This document shows positions 39,388-48,338 of a DNA stretch of 64,000 nucleotides, in pieces. Each line of letters starts with the position of its first letter. The stretch's first letter is position 1. Below the pieces are notes generated by a model that worked only from the letters and a program-made list of their open reading frames with translations, had not been told where the DNA came from and did no database searches. Source of the DNA: Bacteriovoracaceae bacterium (GTDB lineage: Bacteria > Bdellovibrionota > Bacteriovoracia > Bacteriovoracales > Bacteriovoracaceae); NCBI GenBank assembly GCA_013141065.1, contig JABFRR010000015.1:1-64000 (forward strand), given 5' to 3'. The translations under genes and the position numbers were made by a program.

Positions 39388-39678
39388 ATGAAGGCAAAAC
39401 TCGTCAGGCACGAAAAATTTATCCTTAGAAAACGGTTTACCATCGTAATTACTGTTCATGAAATTGAAAATTCAAAGCAGTATCCTGATAAATTGAAATG
39501 GGGATTTATTTGTGTTGATCGAGTTTCTGGCAAAAAAATATTAATGGATAATCATCACCCAAAAGGGCCACACATACACATTGATGATCTTGAAATGCCT
39601 TATGAATTTTTCGATCTTGATCAACTAATTGATGATTTTAGAAGTTTAGTTACAGAGCACATGGGAGTACAAATATGA
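39388..39678 (+). CDS. tumE: TumE-family toxin (DUF6516)
   Basis: The 96-residue product matches the TumE pattern: KAKLVRHEKFI at the start, a central basic-aromatic strand pair, and the signature KGPHIHIDDLEMPYEFFDLDQLIDDFR near the end. In described systems TumE is the toxin of a TumEA module, with its partner a winged-helix protein, as here. The ATG is chosen for the absence of another start compatible with the operator. It overlaps the antitoxin by 4 nt. The start sits directly after a palindrome with no leader. Confidence 0.8.
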   Translation: MKAKLVRHEKFILRKRFTIVITVHEIENSKQYPDKLKWGFICVDRVSGKKILMDNHHPKGPHIHIDDLEMPYEFFDLDQLIDDFRSLVTEHMGVQI

Positions 39679-40043
39679 AAAGATTAGTAGTGTCTTGCAA
39701 AACGACCGAACAGGTTTTTGAAGATTTTAAGAAGGCCGCTAAAAAAGTAATGTCTGGAAAAACCAGTGGCGATACTGAGTATGAAGTTAGCTTTGATAAT
39801 AAATCTGATTTTAACCGCTTTGTTCGCAATATTCCGGTACTGTCTGCAATTATCGTTTATAAGCCTCGTTCAGTTTATGAACTTGCTAAACTTACAAAAT
39901 TAGATGTCTCTAACTTAAATAAGACCATTCAATTTTTTGAAGAAATTGGCGTCATTAAAGTTAAAACTTCAGAAATTGATGGTAGAGTCGTAAAGCGGCC
40001 TCATGTTGAATATGACGAGGTTACATTTCGTTTGGCTGCTTAA
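39675..40043 (+). CDS. tumA: TumA-family antitoxin (HVO_A0114-like winged helix)
   Basis: The 122-residue product has an N-terminal arm of about 60 residues followed by a winged helix: VYELAKLTKLDVSNLNKTIQFFEEIGVIKVK (residues 75-105), then a beta wing ending in RPHVEYDEVTFRLAA. This is the layout of HVO_A0114/MarR-like antitoxins paired with TumE. The toxin stop and its ATG overlap (ATGA). Its stop overlaps by a few nucleotides the stop of the convergent HTH copy B, as in the other module. Confidence 0.8.
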   Translation: MKRLVVSCKTTEQVFEDFKKAAKKVMSGKTSGDTEYEVSFDNKSDFNRFVRNIPVLSAIIVYKPRSVYELAKLTKLDVSNLNKTIQFFEEIGVIKVKTSEIDGRVVKRPHVEYDEVTFRLAA

Positions 40044-40219
40044 TCGGCCAGAATACCTTTCTTCTTAATCTTTTGAAAATAATTCTGGATGGCATCTTCT
40101 GTCCGTCCATAATGAGAAGCTAATTGTTTTCGAGACCATCCATCTTTAAAGCGTAAATTTGCCAACTCACGAAGATCGACTCTTGGTTCTTGCCATCTAA
40201 CTGGATAGTTAATATCCAA
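40040..40219 (-). CDS. Small helix-turn-helix protein in repeated unit (copy B)
   Basis: The 59-residue frame reads NYPVRWQEPRVDLRELANLRF, then DGWSRKQLASHYGRTEDAIQNYFQKIKKKGILAD. It differs from copy A by a few substitutions, several of them conservative or silent, which suggests the protein sequence has been under selection. The TTG start is the only candidate. The in-frame upstream text HAIIKEPILLD is conserved too, but preceded by no start codon, so a truncated 3' gene end is also possible. It converges on the TumEA-type operon and overlaps its last codon. Confidence 0.55.
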   Translation of the reverse strand: MDINYPVRWQEPRVDLRELANLRFKDGWSRKQLASHYGRTEDAIQNYFQKIKKKGILAD

Positions 40220-40257
40220 TAAAATTGGTTCTTTTATGATTGCATGGTGGGCACCAT
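40056..40257. repeat. 202-bp unit shared by two toxin-antitoxin loci (copy B)
   Basis: Equal in length to 34796-34997 and highly similar along its whole length. It begins a few bases after the antitoxin stop and ends at GCACCAT. A short further match (29 positions, one mismatch) occurs near 55097, just upstream of the serine recombinase. Confidence 0.88.
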
Positions 40258-40291
40258 TAGTCAGTTCTCAAGCCGATATTCCTTTCAATTT

Positions 40292-41305
40292 TTATTCGTT
40301 AGATTTTTCTTGCACTTCCAAACGAGATCGATAGGTTTTTTGTTGAATAGTTTTATCATAAAGGAACTCTTCTAGAGTTTCGAAAAACAAGCCAGGTTCT
40401 TCCTCCATCGCATTATGGCCACTGTTTTCAAATATCGCGAATTGAGCGTTTGGAATATGATCTAGTAAATAGAGTAGTCTTTCTTGGGGAGATGGCTCAC
40501 AACGTCCCCACATTAATAATGTAGGAAATTTAAAAGTCTTAAGTTTTTTTGCGAATTCAATTCGATTAAAAGTATCAACATATTGTCCAACAATGTAGTT
40601 TGCCCAGAACCCACCATGTCCAAGATCTTTTGATTCAGTAGGACGCTGACAGTTAAGAGAAGGAATCATCAATTTTACTGCTTCTATTAAAGATTGGTCG
40701 AGCACATTCTGAGATGCATTTCCTTCAACTTCGAGCTGTAGCGATTCAGTTATTTTTTTAAGTTGGAACTGCTCTATGGAAGTCATTTTGTTCATATGCG
40801 CTTTATTTTTTAAATTAAAAAGTTCTCGATCTTCTGGGCCACCTGAATAAACTACAAGTTTGTTAATCTTATCCGGATATTTAGCCGCATAAAATGTTAC
40901 AAGAGCACCACCGAATGAATGACCAATAAGAGAAATTTTTTCTGCATTGAGACTCTTACGAAGTCCCTCAAGGTCTTCAATGTTTTTATCTAGGGAAAGT
41001 TCTCTAAAAGTGTCTGGATTGCTGATTGAGACTTGTAGCCGCTCAGACTTGCCGGTACCCCTTTGATCATAAAGAATAACTCGAAAGTCTGGTGAGTATT
41101 GCTCTAAAGCACGCAGTTGCAAATGATTTCCTCCAGGACCTCCATGCACCACTATCAATACAGGAGCATCAATAGGACCAACTTCTCTTACAAAAAGCTT
41201 TGTCCCATTTATGGTTCTCATTCCTTCTCTTATTTCTGAATTCGATGAGTGACTTAAATTCAATCCTATTACGGTCGAAGTTAATAAAATAGATATCGCT
41301 TTCAT
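40292..41305 (-). CDS. Exported alpha/beta hydrolase (proline iminopeptidase-like, S33)
   Basis: The 337-residue product begins with a signal-like segment (MKAISILLTSTVIGLNLSHS). It has the S33 motifs HGGPGG (oxyanion loop, near residue 50), LIGHSFGGALVTFYA (nucleophile Ser in GHSFGG) and FENSGHNAMEEEP (catalytic His). The acid is expected in the segment LMWGRCEPSP, where the usual Asp is replaced by Glu. That is unusual, but such changes occur. Family members release N-terminal proline or hydrolyse esters. It is divergent from the PAS/winged-helix regulator, with shared operator-like repeats between them. Confidence 0.85.
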   Translation of the reverse strand: MKAISILLTSTVIGLNLSHSSNSEIREGMRTINGTKLFVREVGPIDAPVLIVVHGGPGGNHLQLRALEQYSPDFRVILYDQRGTGKSERLQVSISNPDTFRELSLDKNIEDLEGLRKSLNAEKISLIGHSFGGALVTFYAAKYPDKINKLVVYSGGPEDRELFNLKNKAHMNKMTSIEQFQLKKITESLQLEVEGNASQNVLDQSLIEAVKLMIPSLNCQRPTESKDLGHGGFWANYIVGQYVDTFNRIEFAKKLKTFKFPTLLMWGRCEPSPQERLLYLLDHIPNAQFAIFENSGHNAMEEEPGLFFETLEEFLYDKTIQQKTYRSRLEVQEKSNE

Positions 41306-41370
41306 TTTTCCTACCTCGGTAAAAGGGTTCATCCCCGTCCCATTGACCTGAGTGAATATATCTGTTTAAA

Positions 41371-41409
41371 TGTAACAAGTATGTAACATAAATGTAATTA
41401 GTTTGTAAC
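41371..41409. promoter_or_regulatory. Four TGTAA(C/T) repeats at exact 11-bp spacing
   Basis: TGTAAC starts at 41371, 41382 and 41404, with TGTAAT at 41393, one per helical turn on the same face. Direct repeats at 11 bp are typical of OmpR/PhoB-type winged-helix proteins binding head to tail. They lie between the hydrolase and the regulator genes, close to both starts, so the regulator encoded next door is the obvious binder. Confidence 0.75.
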
Positions 41410-41412
41410 AGT

Positions 41413-42066
41413 ATGGATATGCAAAAAACACTAGTTCGATTCTATGACGATCTTCCGTTGGGCATCTTGGTTTTTAGCCAAGATTATTCTAACGTCCTCT
41501 TTCAAAATCGAACCTACGTTAATTTATTTGGAGCTGACGAAACGAATATCTCTGACAACGAATTTCATTCGGTCTTTGTCGAAGGTTGCCGCAAAAATAG
41601 AAATAAAGATTTAGGCACTATAAGGTTTGTGTCAGAAGAAGATGGGCAAATACTGTTGTTCGAAGTCTTTGTTTCTGAATTGAAAATATCCTCTAACTCA
41701 CTCTGGGTTTACTCACTCATTCCAATTAAAAATCGAGAAAAGCTACATAAAAGTCTGACAAGAGAGTCGTATATTTTTGATGATTTGAGAGTCAATATTC
41801 CTAATCAACTCGTAAAGTATAGAGGTAAAACAGTGGATTTTAGTGCAACAGAATTCAAGCTATTTTCGTTCCTATGCAAAAACGAGGATCAGCTTTTTTC
41901 TAAGGACGTTTTGCTCAAAGAAATTTGGAGCAAATCTGCACAAAATACTCGAACGGTCGACATCTACATTAGTCGAGTTAAAAAGCGTTTGAAAGAATCT
42001 GGCTGCAAGGTTGAATACGTTAAAACTATGCATGGACGTGGCTATATTTTTCAAATTAATAGCTAG
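41413..42066 (+). CDS. PAS-like / OmpR-type winged-helix regulator
   Basis: The 217-residue product has an N-terminal PAS-like domain (LPLGILVFSQDYSNVLFQNRTYVNLFGAD, residues 15-45) and a C-terminal OmpR winged helix. The winged helix reads VDFSATEFKLFSFLCKNEDQLFSKDVLLKEIW, RTVDIYISRVKKRLKE and VKTMHGRGYIF. It lacks a receiver domain, so the PAS domain must be the sensor. It is divergent from the hydrolase and close to four 11-bp-spaced repeats that it likely binds, giving autoregulation and control of the hydrolase. Confidence 0.85.
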   Translation: MDMQKTLVRFYDDLPLGILVFSQDYSNVLFQNRTYVNLFGADETNISDNEFHSVFVEGCRKNRNKDLGTIRFVSEEDGQILLFEVFVSELKISSNSLWVYSLIPIKNREKLHKSLTRESYIFDDLRVNIPNQLVKYRGKTVDFSATEFKLFSFLCKNEDQLFSKDVLLKEIWSKSAQNTRTVDIYISRVKKRLKESGCKVEYVKTMHGRGYIFQINS

Positions 42067-42248
42067 TTGTAGTTTTGTTAGCTCGATAAAATTCACTTTT
42101 AACTGATCAACTTTTATACACTTATTTCCACTATGTAATTTATGGGGAATTGTCAGAAAGTCAAAAAAATTGTGGTAATTTTGGGTAGTTATAATTTATC
42201 CATGAATCTATTCATTTTAATGGGGAAAATCGGTCAGGTTTAATAGTG

Positions 42249-43875
42249 CTAAGCCATCCAAATGAGATCACCGAGCGGCGGTAGTTCGTGGCGATTGTAA
42301 AATCGGTCTTTTAAATATTCACCAAAGCTAATTCCTATTTTTCGGCAAGTACTCATCAGACCTAAGAAAATATCTGATGCCATGGCCCCTTCTAAGCTTC
42401 TAAAATATCCTCTGATTTTTCTTTGAATAACTTTTTCTCTCATTGCCAATTCAGAAGTATTATTATGCAAAGGAATAGTTGGAAATTCCAAAACCAAAAG
42501 CAGCTCATCTTTTTTTGCTCTAGTTTTTTCCATCAATTGATTTAAAGCGAAGTAACAAGTCTTACCTAAAAAAATTAAATCAAATTCATCACTCAATTCT
42601 TTCTTTTTCTTGTCATTGGGATTAATTTTATAAAGCTTTAGCTTTTCGTAATATTTCCAAAATGTTTCTCTAAAATCGGCAACAGCTTTTTTATAAAATC
42701 GGGATGACTTGAGTTAACTTTTATAATGGCGTTCTTCATGAATCAAACAAAGACCTAAGAATTCCAGGATGCCTTTAAACTGGGGAGCATCATCACAAAT
42801 CAAAATTTTTGACCTCACTCCAAGAAAATTATCCCCTAAATGCACCAATGGCACAACCTTCTTTTTTATGTTTTTATCCACGAAGTAATCTTTCCTCTCG
42901 CCCAGGGAGCATTTAGGATTTCATTGGTAAACTCATCTGGCCCATACAATCTATTTGATTGTAATTTTCTAAGTTCGCCAACGATTGCCTTATTGTTAAC
43001 TTTATCATCAACATATTTGAGTGCAATTTCATTAATTGCAAATTTTAATTCTGTTCCGGCAAGTGCTCTCAATACAGCCTCTCTATTTTTTGAAAGACTT
43101 GTATAATAATCAGTAAAAATTGATTACAAACTGCAATGCTGTAACCATTCTTTCCATTAAGTCTTGCACCGGTATCATCAATTTGAGAAAAATCGCTTCG
43201 ACTGATTCCAGCTTCCCTTACATTTTGTCGTTCTTCTTCAAATCTCTCATGACAAAGAATCATATTTGAAATTTCGCCGACAGATATTTTGACTTTAAGT
43301 CCGGTTAAAATTTTAAAAAGAAGATTTTGTGTCATTCTTGCCTCGTAGTGAAACTGGATGACAAATGACCAAATACCAGGTCCGAAGATACTACCTTTAT
43401 ATTCGGGAGGCAGTTGTCCTTCAAAAACTTTTCCTAAAAATGGTGAATAGTATTTATGGATAATAAATTTGGTATTATTTAGATTAAAATTTATGTCTTG
43501 AATTACGACATCTCTAGTACCTTTGTATTGTGCATCTTTTGGAAGATCTTTTTTCGACATCTTTTCTTCCGTATTGTGGATTTCTATTTCTTTAGCATTT
43601 TTATTTTTTCCACGCCCGCCGTTCTTGCCGCCTTTCTTTTTATCATCACTATCTTTCTTGTCATCTTTGTTTTTAGCAATATCTGGCTTGCCTTTTTCGC
43701 CTTTGAGGCGATTGATTTCATCCTTGAGCTTTTGATTTTCTGAAGACAGTTCAGTTATTTTATTTTCTTGAGCATCAACTTTATTGAGAAGAGTTTTAAT
43801 TGCACCAACTAGCATTTTGACCGGAAGCTTGGAAAATAGTTCGATGGTAAAGTTTTTGATATCGGCGAATGGCAT
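42249..43875 (-). pseudogene. Decayed IS66-like transposase (third, different type)
   Basis: The N-terminal 260 residues are readable: a coiled coil (ELSSENQKLKDEINRLKGEKGK), a lysine-rich linker, FNLNNTKFIIHKYYSPFLG, and SQIDDTGARLNGKNGYSIAVCN (first Asp). Then come frame breaks near 43070 and 42866. The final piece LHNNTSELAMREKVIQRKIRGYFRSLEGA (Glu region) lies at 42249-42596. It belongs to a different IS66 branch from the two 1526-bp copies (no sequence identity seen). Clear termini were not found. Confidence 0.8.
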
Positions 43876-43977
43876 TCACCAATACTTTCATATGGAAGAC
43901 ATAAGGCCAACTAACATGGCCTTACATTTAAAAAATTACCCCAGCGGGATGAATAGATTCTTATCCATAGGTGCTTT

Positions 43978-46506
43978 ATGAAAACTAGCTTTTTATTAGT
44001 TCTGGTCATTTTGATCTCTTCTTGTGGGAAGAGCGATTCAAAAAAAAATCTTAATTTGGGAAAAAGAAATGATGACCTGGTCGTTAGTGATAACTTCACA
44101 TACTCACTTCTTGAAGACTCTAGGGATAAGATAATTTCTCCGGAAATGAGCGATAACGAAAGAAAGACACTAATAACACAATCAAAAATGGTATTAAGTG
44201 AGCTTTACGTTAACCGCTTAAAAAAAATCAAAACTTATGGCCAACAAATCGATCCTATCGCGAAACTTGATCGGTTTGAAAAAGAACATATAAATTCATC
44301 TTCTGAAGTCTTTCATCAGGAGCTAGCTAATATTTATTCATCACAAAGAGATCTTCACACTTGGTACAGCAGTCCCTCACCTCGTGGATGTTATGTTGCA
44401 TTCTTGCCTTTTGCAGTAACTCCGGCCAAAGACTCTAGAGGTGTTCAGGTTGCAGTAGTTAGTAGAATACGATTATGGGGAAAGACATTAGCGCTGGCAC
44501 CTGAATTAATAAATTTATCCGTTGGTGATACGCTTCAATCTTTAAATGATCGTAGCATAAAGGAAGAATTAGCCTCATTAGCTACCTATAACTCTGGATC
44601 TAACAATCAGGCATTCAATAGAACTGCTTACAATCTCCTAACCTATCGAAGTCTTAGCACGCTGCCATTGCCAGCAGATAATAGTATTACGTTAAAGTTT
44701 AAAAAACAAAATGGTGATCTGTATACAGTAAGCCTCCCTTGGATAGTCTTTGAGGATACCGATTGCTTAAAAGAAAGTACTAATTCCACTGGAATGAACT
44801 TGTCTGAGACTGCTGAAAATAACATGATCACCAAATATGAGAAATTTTATAAAACAAAAATCATCTCACCTAAAAAATCTGGCCCTTTCATTATGAGTAA
44901 GATCACTGATAATAAGAACAAAAACAAAGAACATGGTTTAGTCGTTATAAATAGTTTAACAGAAACTGCAGAGCCCACGATTTCATGGTGGTCGTTTAAA
45001 AATGAAAGTGGAACCTTCGGTGTTATTAAATTATCTTCATTTTCTCCAGAAAAATTAAACATTCTAGAAGCAAAGGTCATGATTGCTGACTTAATGAGCG
45101 TCCAGATGTCTACATTTGATGGGATCATCTTTGATCTGAGAAATAATGGTGGAGGCAAAATCTCCTATGGACAAAGTTTAGCGGAATTAGTCAGTGCTAA
45201 GTCGATTGACGTTTTAAAATTTCAACTCTTAAATACTCCGGCTACTCGTCATTATTTTTCAGTTGCGGAACCGAGTTCTCCATTTACTAAGGAACTAATA
45301 CAGGCTAATACAACTAACTTGCCAATGACAGCTGCGATTCCACTTTCAAATGCAGACCAAATTTTTAAAAATGGTCAAGTTTTCTTCAAACCTGTAGCAA
45401 TATTTACAAACGCAAATTGCTATTCAACTTGCGATATGATGTCAGCACTATTCCAAGATCATGGCCTGGCCGAAATATGGGCAGAAGATGCTCAAACTGG
45501 TGCAGGAGGAGCGAATAATTGGAACTACAATGATTTAATTAGTTATCTCCCAAAAGATAAATTAGGTCCATTTCAAAAACTTCCTTTCAATATAAATATA
45601 GGATTTGCTTTCAGACAAACAGTCCGCACAGGACTCAATGCTGGTGTATTGTTAGAAGATGAAGGTGTTAAAGCCGATCATATTCTTGAAACTTCAGTTG
45701 AAGATGTTGTCACAAATGGATTATCACAGTTCGCCAAAATAAGTCAGTCGCTTGCTTCAAAAAAAGAAGATTACTTGGCATGGGCAGACTTCAACAGTAA
45801 AAATTCTCTTGAAACCACAAATGATCAGCTTGATCTTCTTATAGATTTCAAGGCAACTGAAAAAATCCAAGTTTTTCATAAGAAAATTCAAGTTGCTGAA
45901 GTCAATGTCGACTACTCTCTGGAAACTCAAACGGTATCGATTAGTTTGCCAATGAAAACTTTGGAAAAAAACTTTGGTGACATTGAAATTAAAGGAACAA
46001 ATAAGAATTCATTTGTTTGGAGAAAAGTAACTTCTATTAGAAAAACAAGTGCACCTATTAAGATTGCACAAAACGAAGAGTTTATCTTGAAGTTCGATAA
46101 TAATCCTTCTCCCGTTAATGTTTACAATATACAAGATGATGAAAATCTTGGTTGGAGAATTGACGGACAAACAATAAGAATAGGAACATTTTCTGGCTAT
46201 GCCGATAAAGTAAATTCGACTGCTTCAATTTTTGTGGATTTAAGTGATAAAAAAAATGCAGTCCTAAGTTTCAACATGGAGTACTACACTGAACCATCAT
46301 TCGATTTTGTTGAGGTAGCAGTTATCGGTAAATCTAAAAAGCTTGCAGTAATCCCTGCAAAAACTTCTGGAATTCAGACTAACAAAAACTTTGTAGCTGA
46401 CTTATCTCAATTCAACGGACAAAAAATTGAATTGCGCTTCAGCTTTCAATCCGATGAAGGCGGAATAGATAAAGGTGTGTGGGTTAGTAACTTAAAGATT
46501 AAATAG
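43978..46506 (+). CDS. S41-family peptidase lipoprotein
   Basis: The 842-residue product has the lipobox LISSCG (residues 12-17). The peptidase core shows DGIIFDLRNNGGGKISYG (around residue 380) and TNANCYSTCDMMSALFQDHG (around 480), the Ser of the S41 Ser/Lys dyad being in CYSTCD. After it comes a region AEDAQTGAGGANNW and a beta-sandwich C terminus (SFNMEYYTEPSFDFVEVAVIG). A PDZ domain is not obvious. The family includes tail-specific proteases and surface lipoproteases. The gene has its own ATG and stands alone before the chimeric gene. Confidence 0.85.
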   Translation: MKTSFLLVLVILISSCGKSDSKKNLNLGKRNDDLVVSDNFTYSLLEDSRDKIISPEMSDNERKTLITQSKMVLSELYVNRLKKIKTYGQQIDPIAKLDRFEKEHINSSSEVFHQELANIYSSQRDLHTWYSSPSPRGCYVAFLPFAVTPAKDSRGVQVAVVSRIRLWGKTLALAPELINLSVGDTLQSLNDRSIKEELASLATYNSGSNNQAFNRTAYNLLTYRSLSTLPLPADNSITLKFKKQNGDLYTVSLPWIVFEDTDCLKESTNSTGMNLSETAENNMITKYEKFYKTKIISPKKSGPFIMSKITDNKNKNKEHGLVVINSLTETAEPTISWWSFKNESGTFGVIKLSSFSPEKLNILEAKVMIADLMSVQMSTFDGIIFDLRNNGGGKISYGQSLAELVSAKSIDVLKFQLLNTPATRHYFSVAEPSSPFTKELIQANTTNLPMTAAIPLSNADQIFKNGQVFFKPVAIFTNANCYSTCDMMSALFQDHGLAEIWAEDAQTGAGGANNWNYNDLISYLPKDKLGPFQKLPFNINIGFAFRQTVRTGLNAGVLLEDEGVKADHILETSVEDVVTNGLSQFAKISQSLASKKEDYLAWADFNSKNSLETTNDQLDLLIDFKATEKIQVFHKKIQVAEVNVDYSLETQTVSISLPMKTLEKNFGDIEIKGTNKNSFVWRKVTSIRKTSAPIKIAQNEEFILKFDNNPSPVNVYNIQDDENLGWRIDGQTIRIGTFSGYADKVNSTASIFVDLSDKKNAVLSFNMEYYTEPSFDFVEVAVIGKSKKLAVIPAKTSGIQTNKNFVADLSQFNGQKIELRFSFQSDEGGIDKGVWVSNLKIK

Positions 46507-46518
46507 AATGAGAAGTAT

Positions 46519-47427
46519 ATGATTCAAGCAGAAGAAATTATAATTCGACAAGCTAAAGAGGGCGACTGTGCAGAAATAGCCAATGTCCATCTGAACTCTT
46601 GGAGAAAAGCTTGTAAAGGCTTATTACCTCAAGAATTTTTGAATCAATTAGCACTCACTTTCAAGCGACGAATGAACATGTGGAAGTTTTCAAATTTCAA
46701 CAAGAAATATTCTTTTTTAATAATTATATTTTTTGCAATTTTAAGCTCAGAGCTTTTTGCACGCGCAGGAGGTGGTAGCTCAGGCGGTGGAGGAGGAAGC
46801 CTAGGAAGAGCTTTAGGTTTACGTCAACATACCGGTGGATCTAGTTTAATTGGAGCTAATCTTACCCTTATTCTATTGCCGATTATTTTTGGATTCTTTT
46901 TCGTTTCTGATAAATATATCCAATATAAAATAACGAAACGAAAGAAATTCATCAATAAAATTCTTCTTAAAATAAGCCTAATTGAACCAGAATGGAGTGA
47001 GGAGAACTTAATCAAAATTACTAAAAAAAGATTTGAAGAAATTCAAAAACAATGGGGAGATCATAATTTAAGTGAACTCAAAGATAGTTTAAGTAAAAAT
47101 TTATTTATAGATTGGCAAGAAAAAATACAAGTGCAAAAAGCTAAAGGTGAAGTTAATACTCTTCATAGCATCGAATACCAAGATGTATTTATTGTAGATG
47201 TAAAGAACTATTCAGACGATAATCTTGATACATTTACAACTTGTTTTGATATATCCGCCGTGGATCAGACAGTTGTGAATAATATTCCAACTAATAATTA
47301 CTTAGCAAATTTTCGCGAATTTTGGACCTTCCAAAGAGATAATACAAATTGGATATTAACTGATGTGAGCCAGACAGAAGGATGGAAGCGTTTTGTTGAT
47401 GGCCATATAGTTTTTGAGAAAAGTTAA
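46519..47427 (+). CDS. Chimera: GNAT N-terminal fragment fused to exported Tim44-like protein
   Basis: Codons 1-56 repeat almost exactly the start of the next gene (an acetyltransferase: IIRQAKEGDCAEIANVHLNSWRKA). The sequence then switches after MNMWK to FSNFNKKYSFLIIIFFAILSSELFARAGG, a Sec-type signal, and then a Gly-rich run and a Tim44-like domain (ENLIKITKKRFEEIQKQWGDHNLSELKDSL ... FIVDVKNYSDDN). Starting at M54 (46678) gives a normal exported 249-residue protein, which is the more likely product. The fused N terminus is probably a by-product of the duplication that copied the GNAT 5' end in front of it. Confidence 0.7.
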   Translation: MIQAEEIIIRQAKEGDCAEIANVHLNSWRKACKGLLPQEFLNQLALTFKRRMNMWKFSNFNKKYSFLIIIFFAILSSELFARAGGGSSGGGGGSLGRALGLRQHTGGSSLIGANLTLILLPIIFGFFFVSDKYIQYKITKRKKFINKILLKISLIEPEWSEENLIKITKKRFEEIQKQWGDHNLSELKDSLSKNLFIDWQEKIQVQKAKGEVNTLHSIEYQDVFIVDVKNYSDDNLDTFTTCFDISAVDQTVVNNIPTNNYLANFREFWTFQRDNTNWILTDVSQTEGWKRFVDGHIVFEKS

Positions 47428-47471
47428 CACTTATATATCAAGTATAGTGAAAATTTAAAAAAGAGAATAAA

Positions 47472-47996
47472 ATGACTCAAGTTGAAGAAGTTATAATTCG
47501 AGCGGCCAAAGAAGGGGACTGTGCAGAAATAGCAAATGTCCATCTGAACTCTTAGAGAGAAGCTTACAAAGGCTTATTACCTCAAGAATTTTTGGATCAA
47601 TTGCCACTCACTTTTAAACGACGAATGAACATGTGGAAGAGAGTTATTTCTGAAGTTAACGAAGTTCTTCAGGTCGCTGAAGACAAAAGTGGCATTATTG
47701 GCTTCGCTACATTTTCAAAAGGAAGAGATGTCGGATCAGAGAATATGGCCGAAGTAGGAGCAATCTATCTACTAGAAAAGTATAAAGGAAAAGGAATCGG
47801 TTATTCTCTTTTATCATCTGGCTTTAAGCGAATGAAGGAGCAGGGATTTAAAGAGGCTTACTGTTGGGTGCTTGAAGGCAATACAACAATCAAGTTTTAT
47901 GAACGCTCAGGGGCTAAATTTACTGGTAAGACAAAAGAAGCTGAAATTGGTGGGAAGAAAGTCTTAGAGCTTGCGTATCAATGGGACATGATTTAA
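47472..47996 (+). pseudogene. GNAT-family acetyltransferase with premature stop
   Basis: A reading frame of 174 codons encodes a GNAT N-acetyltransferase: acetyl-CoA loop VGAIYLLEKYKGKGIGYSLL (motif A, R/KGxGxG/A) and AYCWVLEGNTTIKFYERSGAKF (motif B). Codon 28 is TAG (47553-47555) where the upstream chimera has TGG (Trp). A shorter protein beginning at the internal ATG (MNMWK, 47625) could still be made but lacks the N-terminal strands. The gene was probably intact before the stop arose. Its substrate is unknown. Confidence 0.8.
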
Positions 47997-48338
47997 AAAA
48001 AGACTAAACTATAGGACAAATTAGTACCTATTTCCAAAACTAATTTGAAATCAGGGACGGCCTTTTTAAGATAAGGACAGGCTATCGCTCACTTTGATTG
48101 TTCTTTTTTGATTTTTAAACGCCAAAATACCGTAGTGTAATATGGGCTACTTTATAAAACATAAACTTGTAGAAATATTAAGGACTGATAAGCTCGAAGA
48201 ATCTGATGAAAAAAGGTGATAGTTTTAGTCGGAAGATGTTTTAAAATAATGAAACTAAAACTCTTAAAAATCTAAATTTTTGAGTCTTTATAGTTATAGA
48301 TTAATAAGAATTAATCCATTAATACCGATCAATCAAAG
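47997..48338. other. Intergenic stretch without a supported gene
   Basis: I see no gene. The longest ATG frame on the plus strand is 26 codons (from 48142) without a clear ribosome-binding site. No hairpin with a T-run was seen. The stretch is A+T-rich and probably holds the promoter of the next gene. Confidence 0.6.

Noticed and set aside
42175..43924. Terminal inverted repeats of the third IS66-like element
   Set aside because: Only GGTAATTTT is shared between the candidate ends, and the flanks do not match as an 8-bp duplication.
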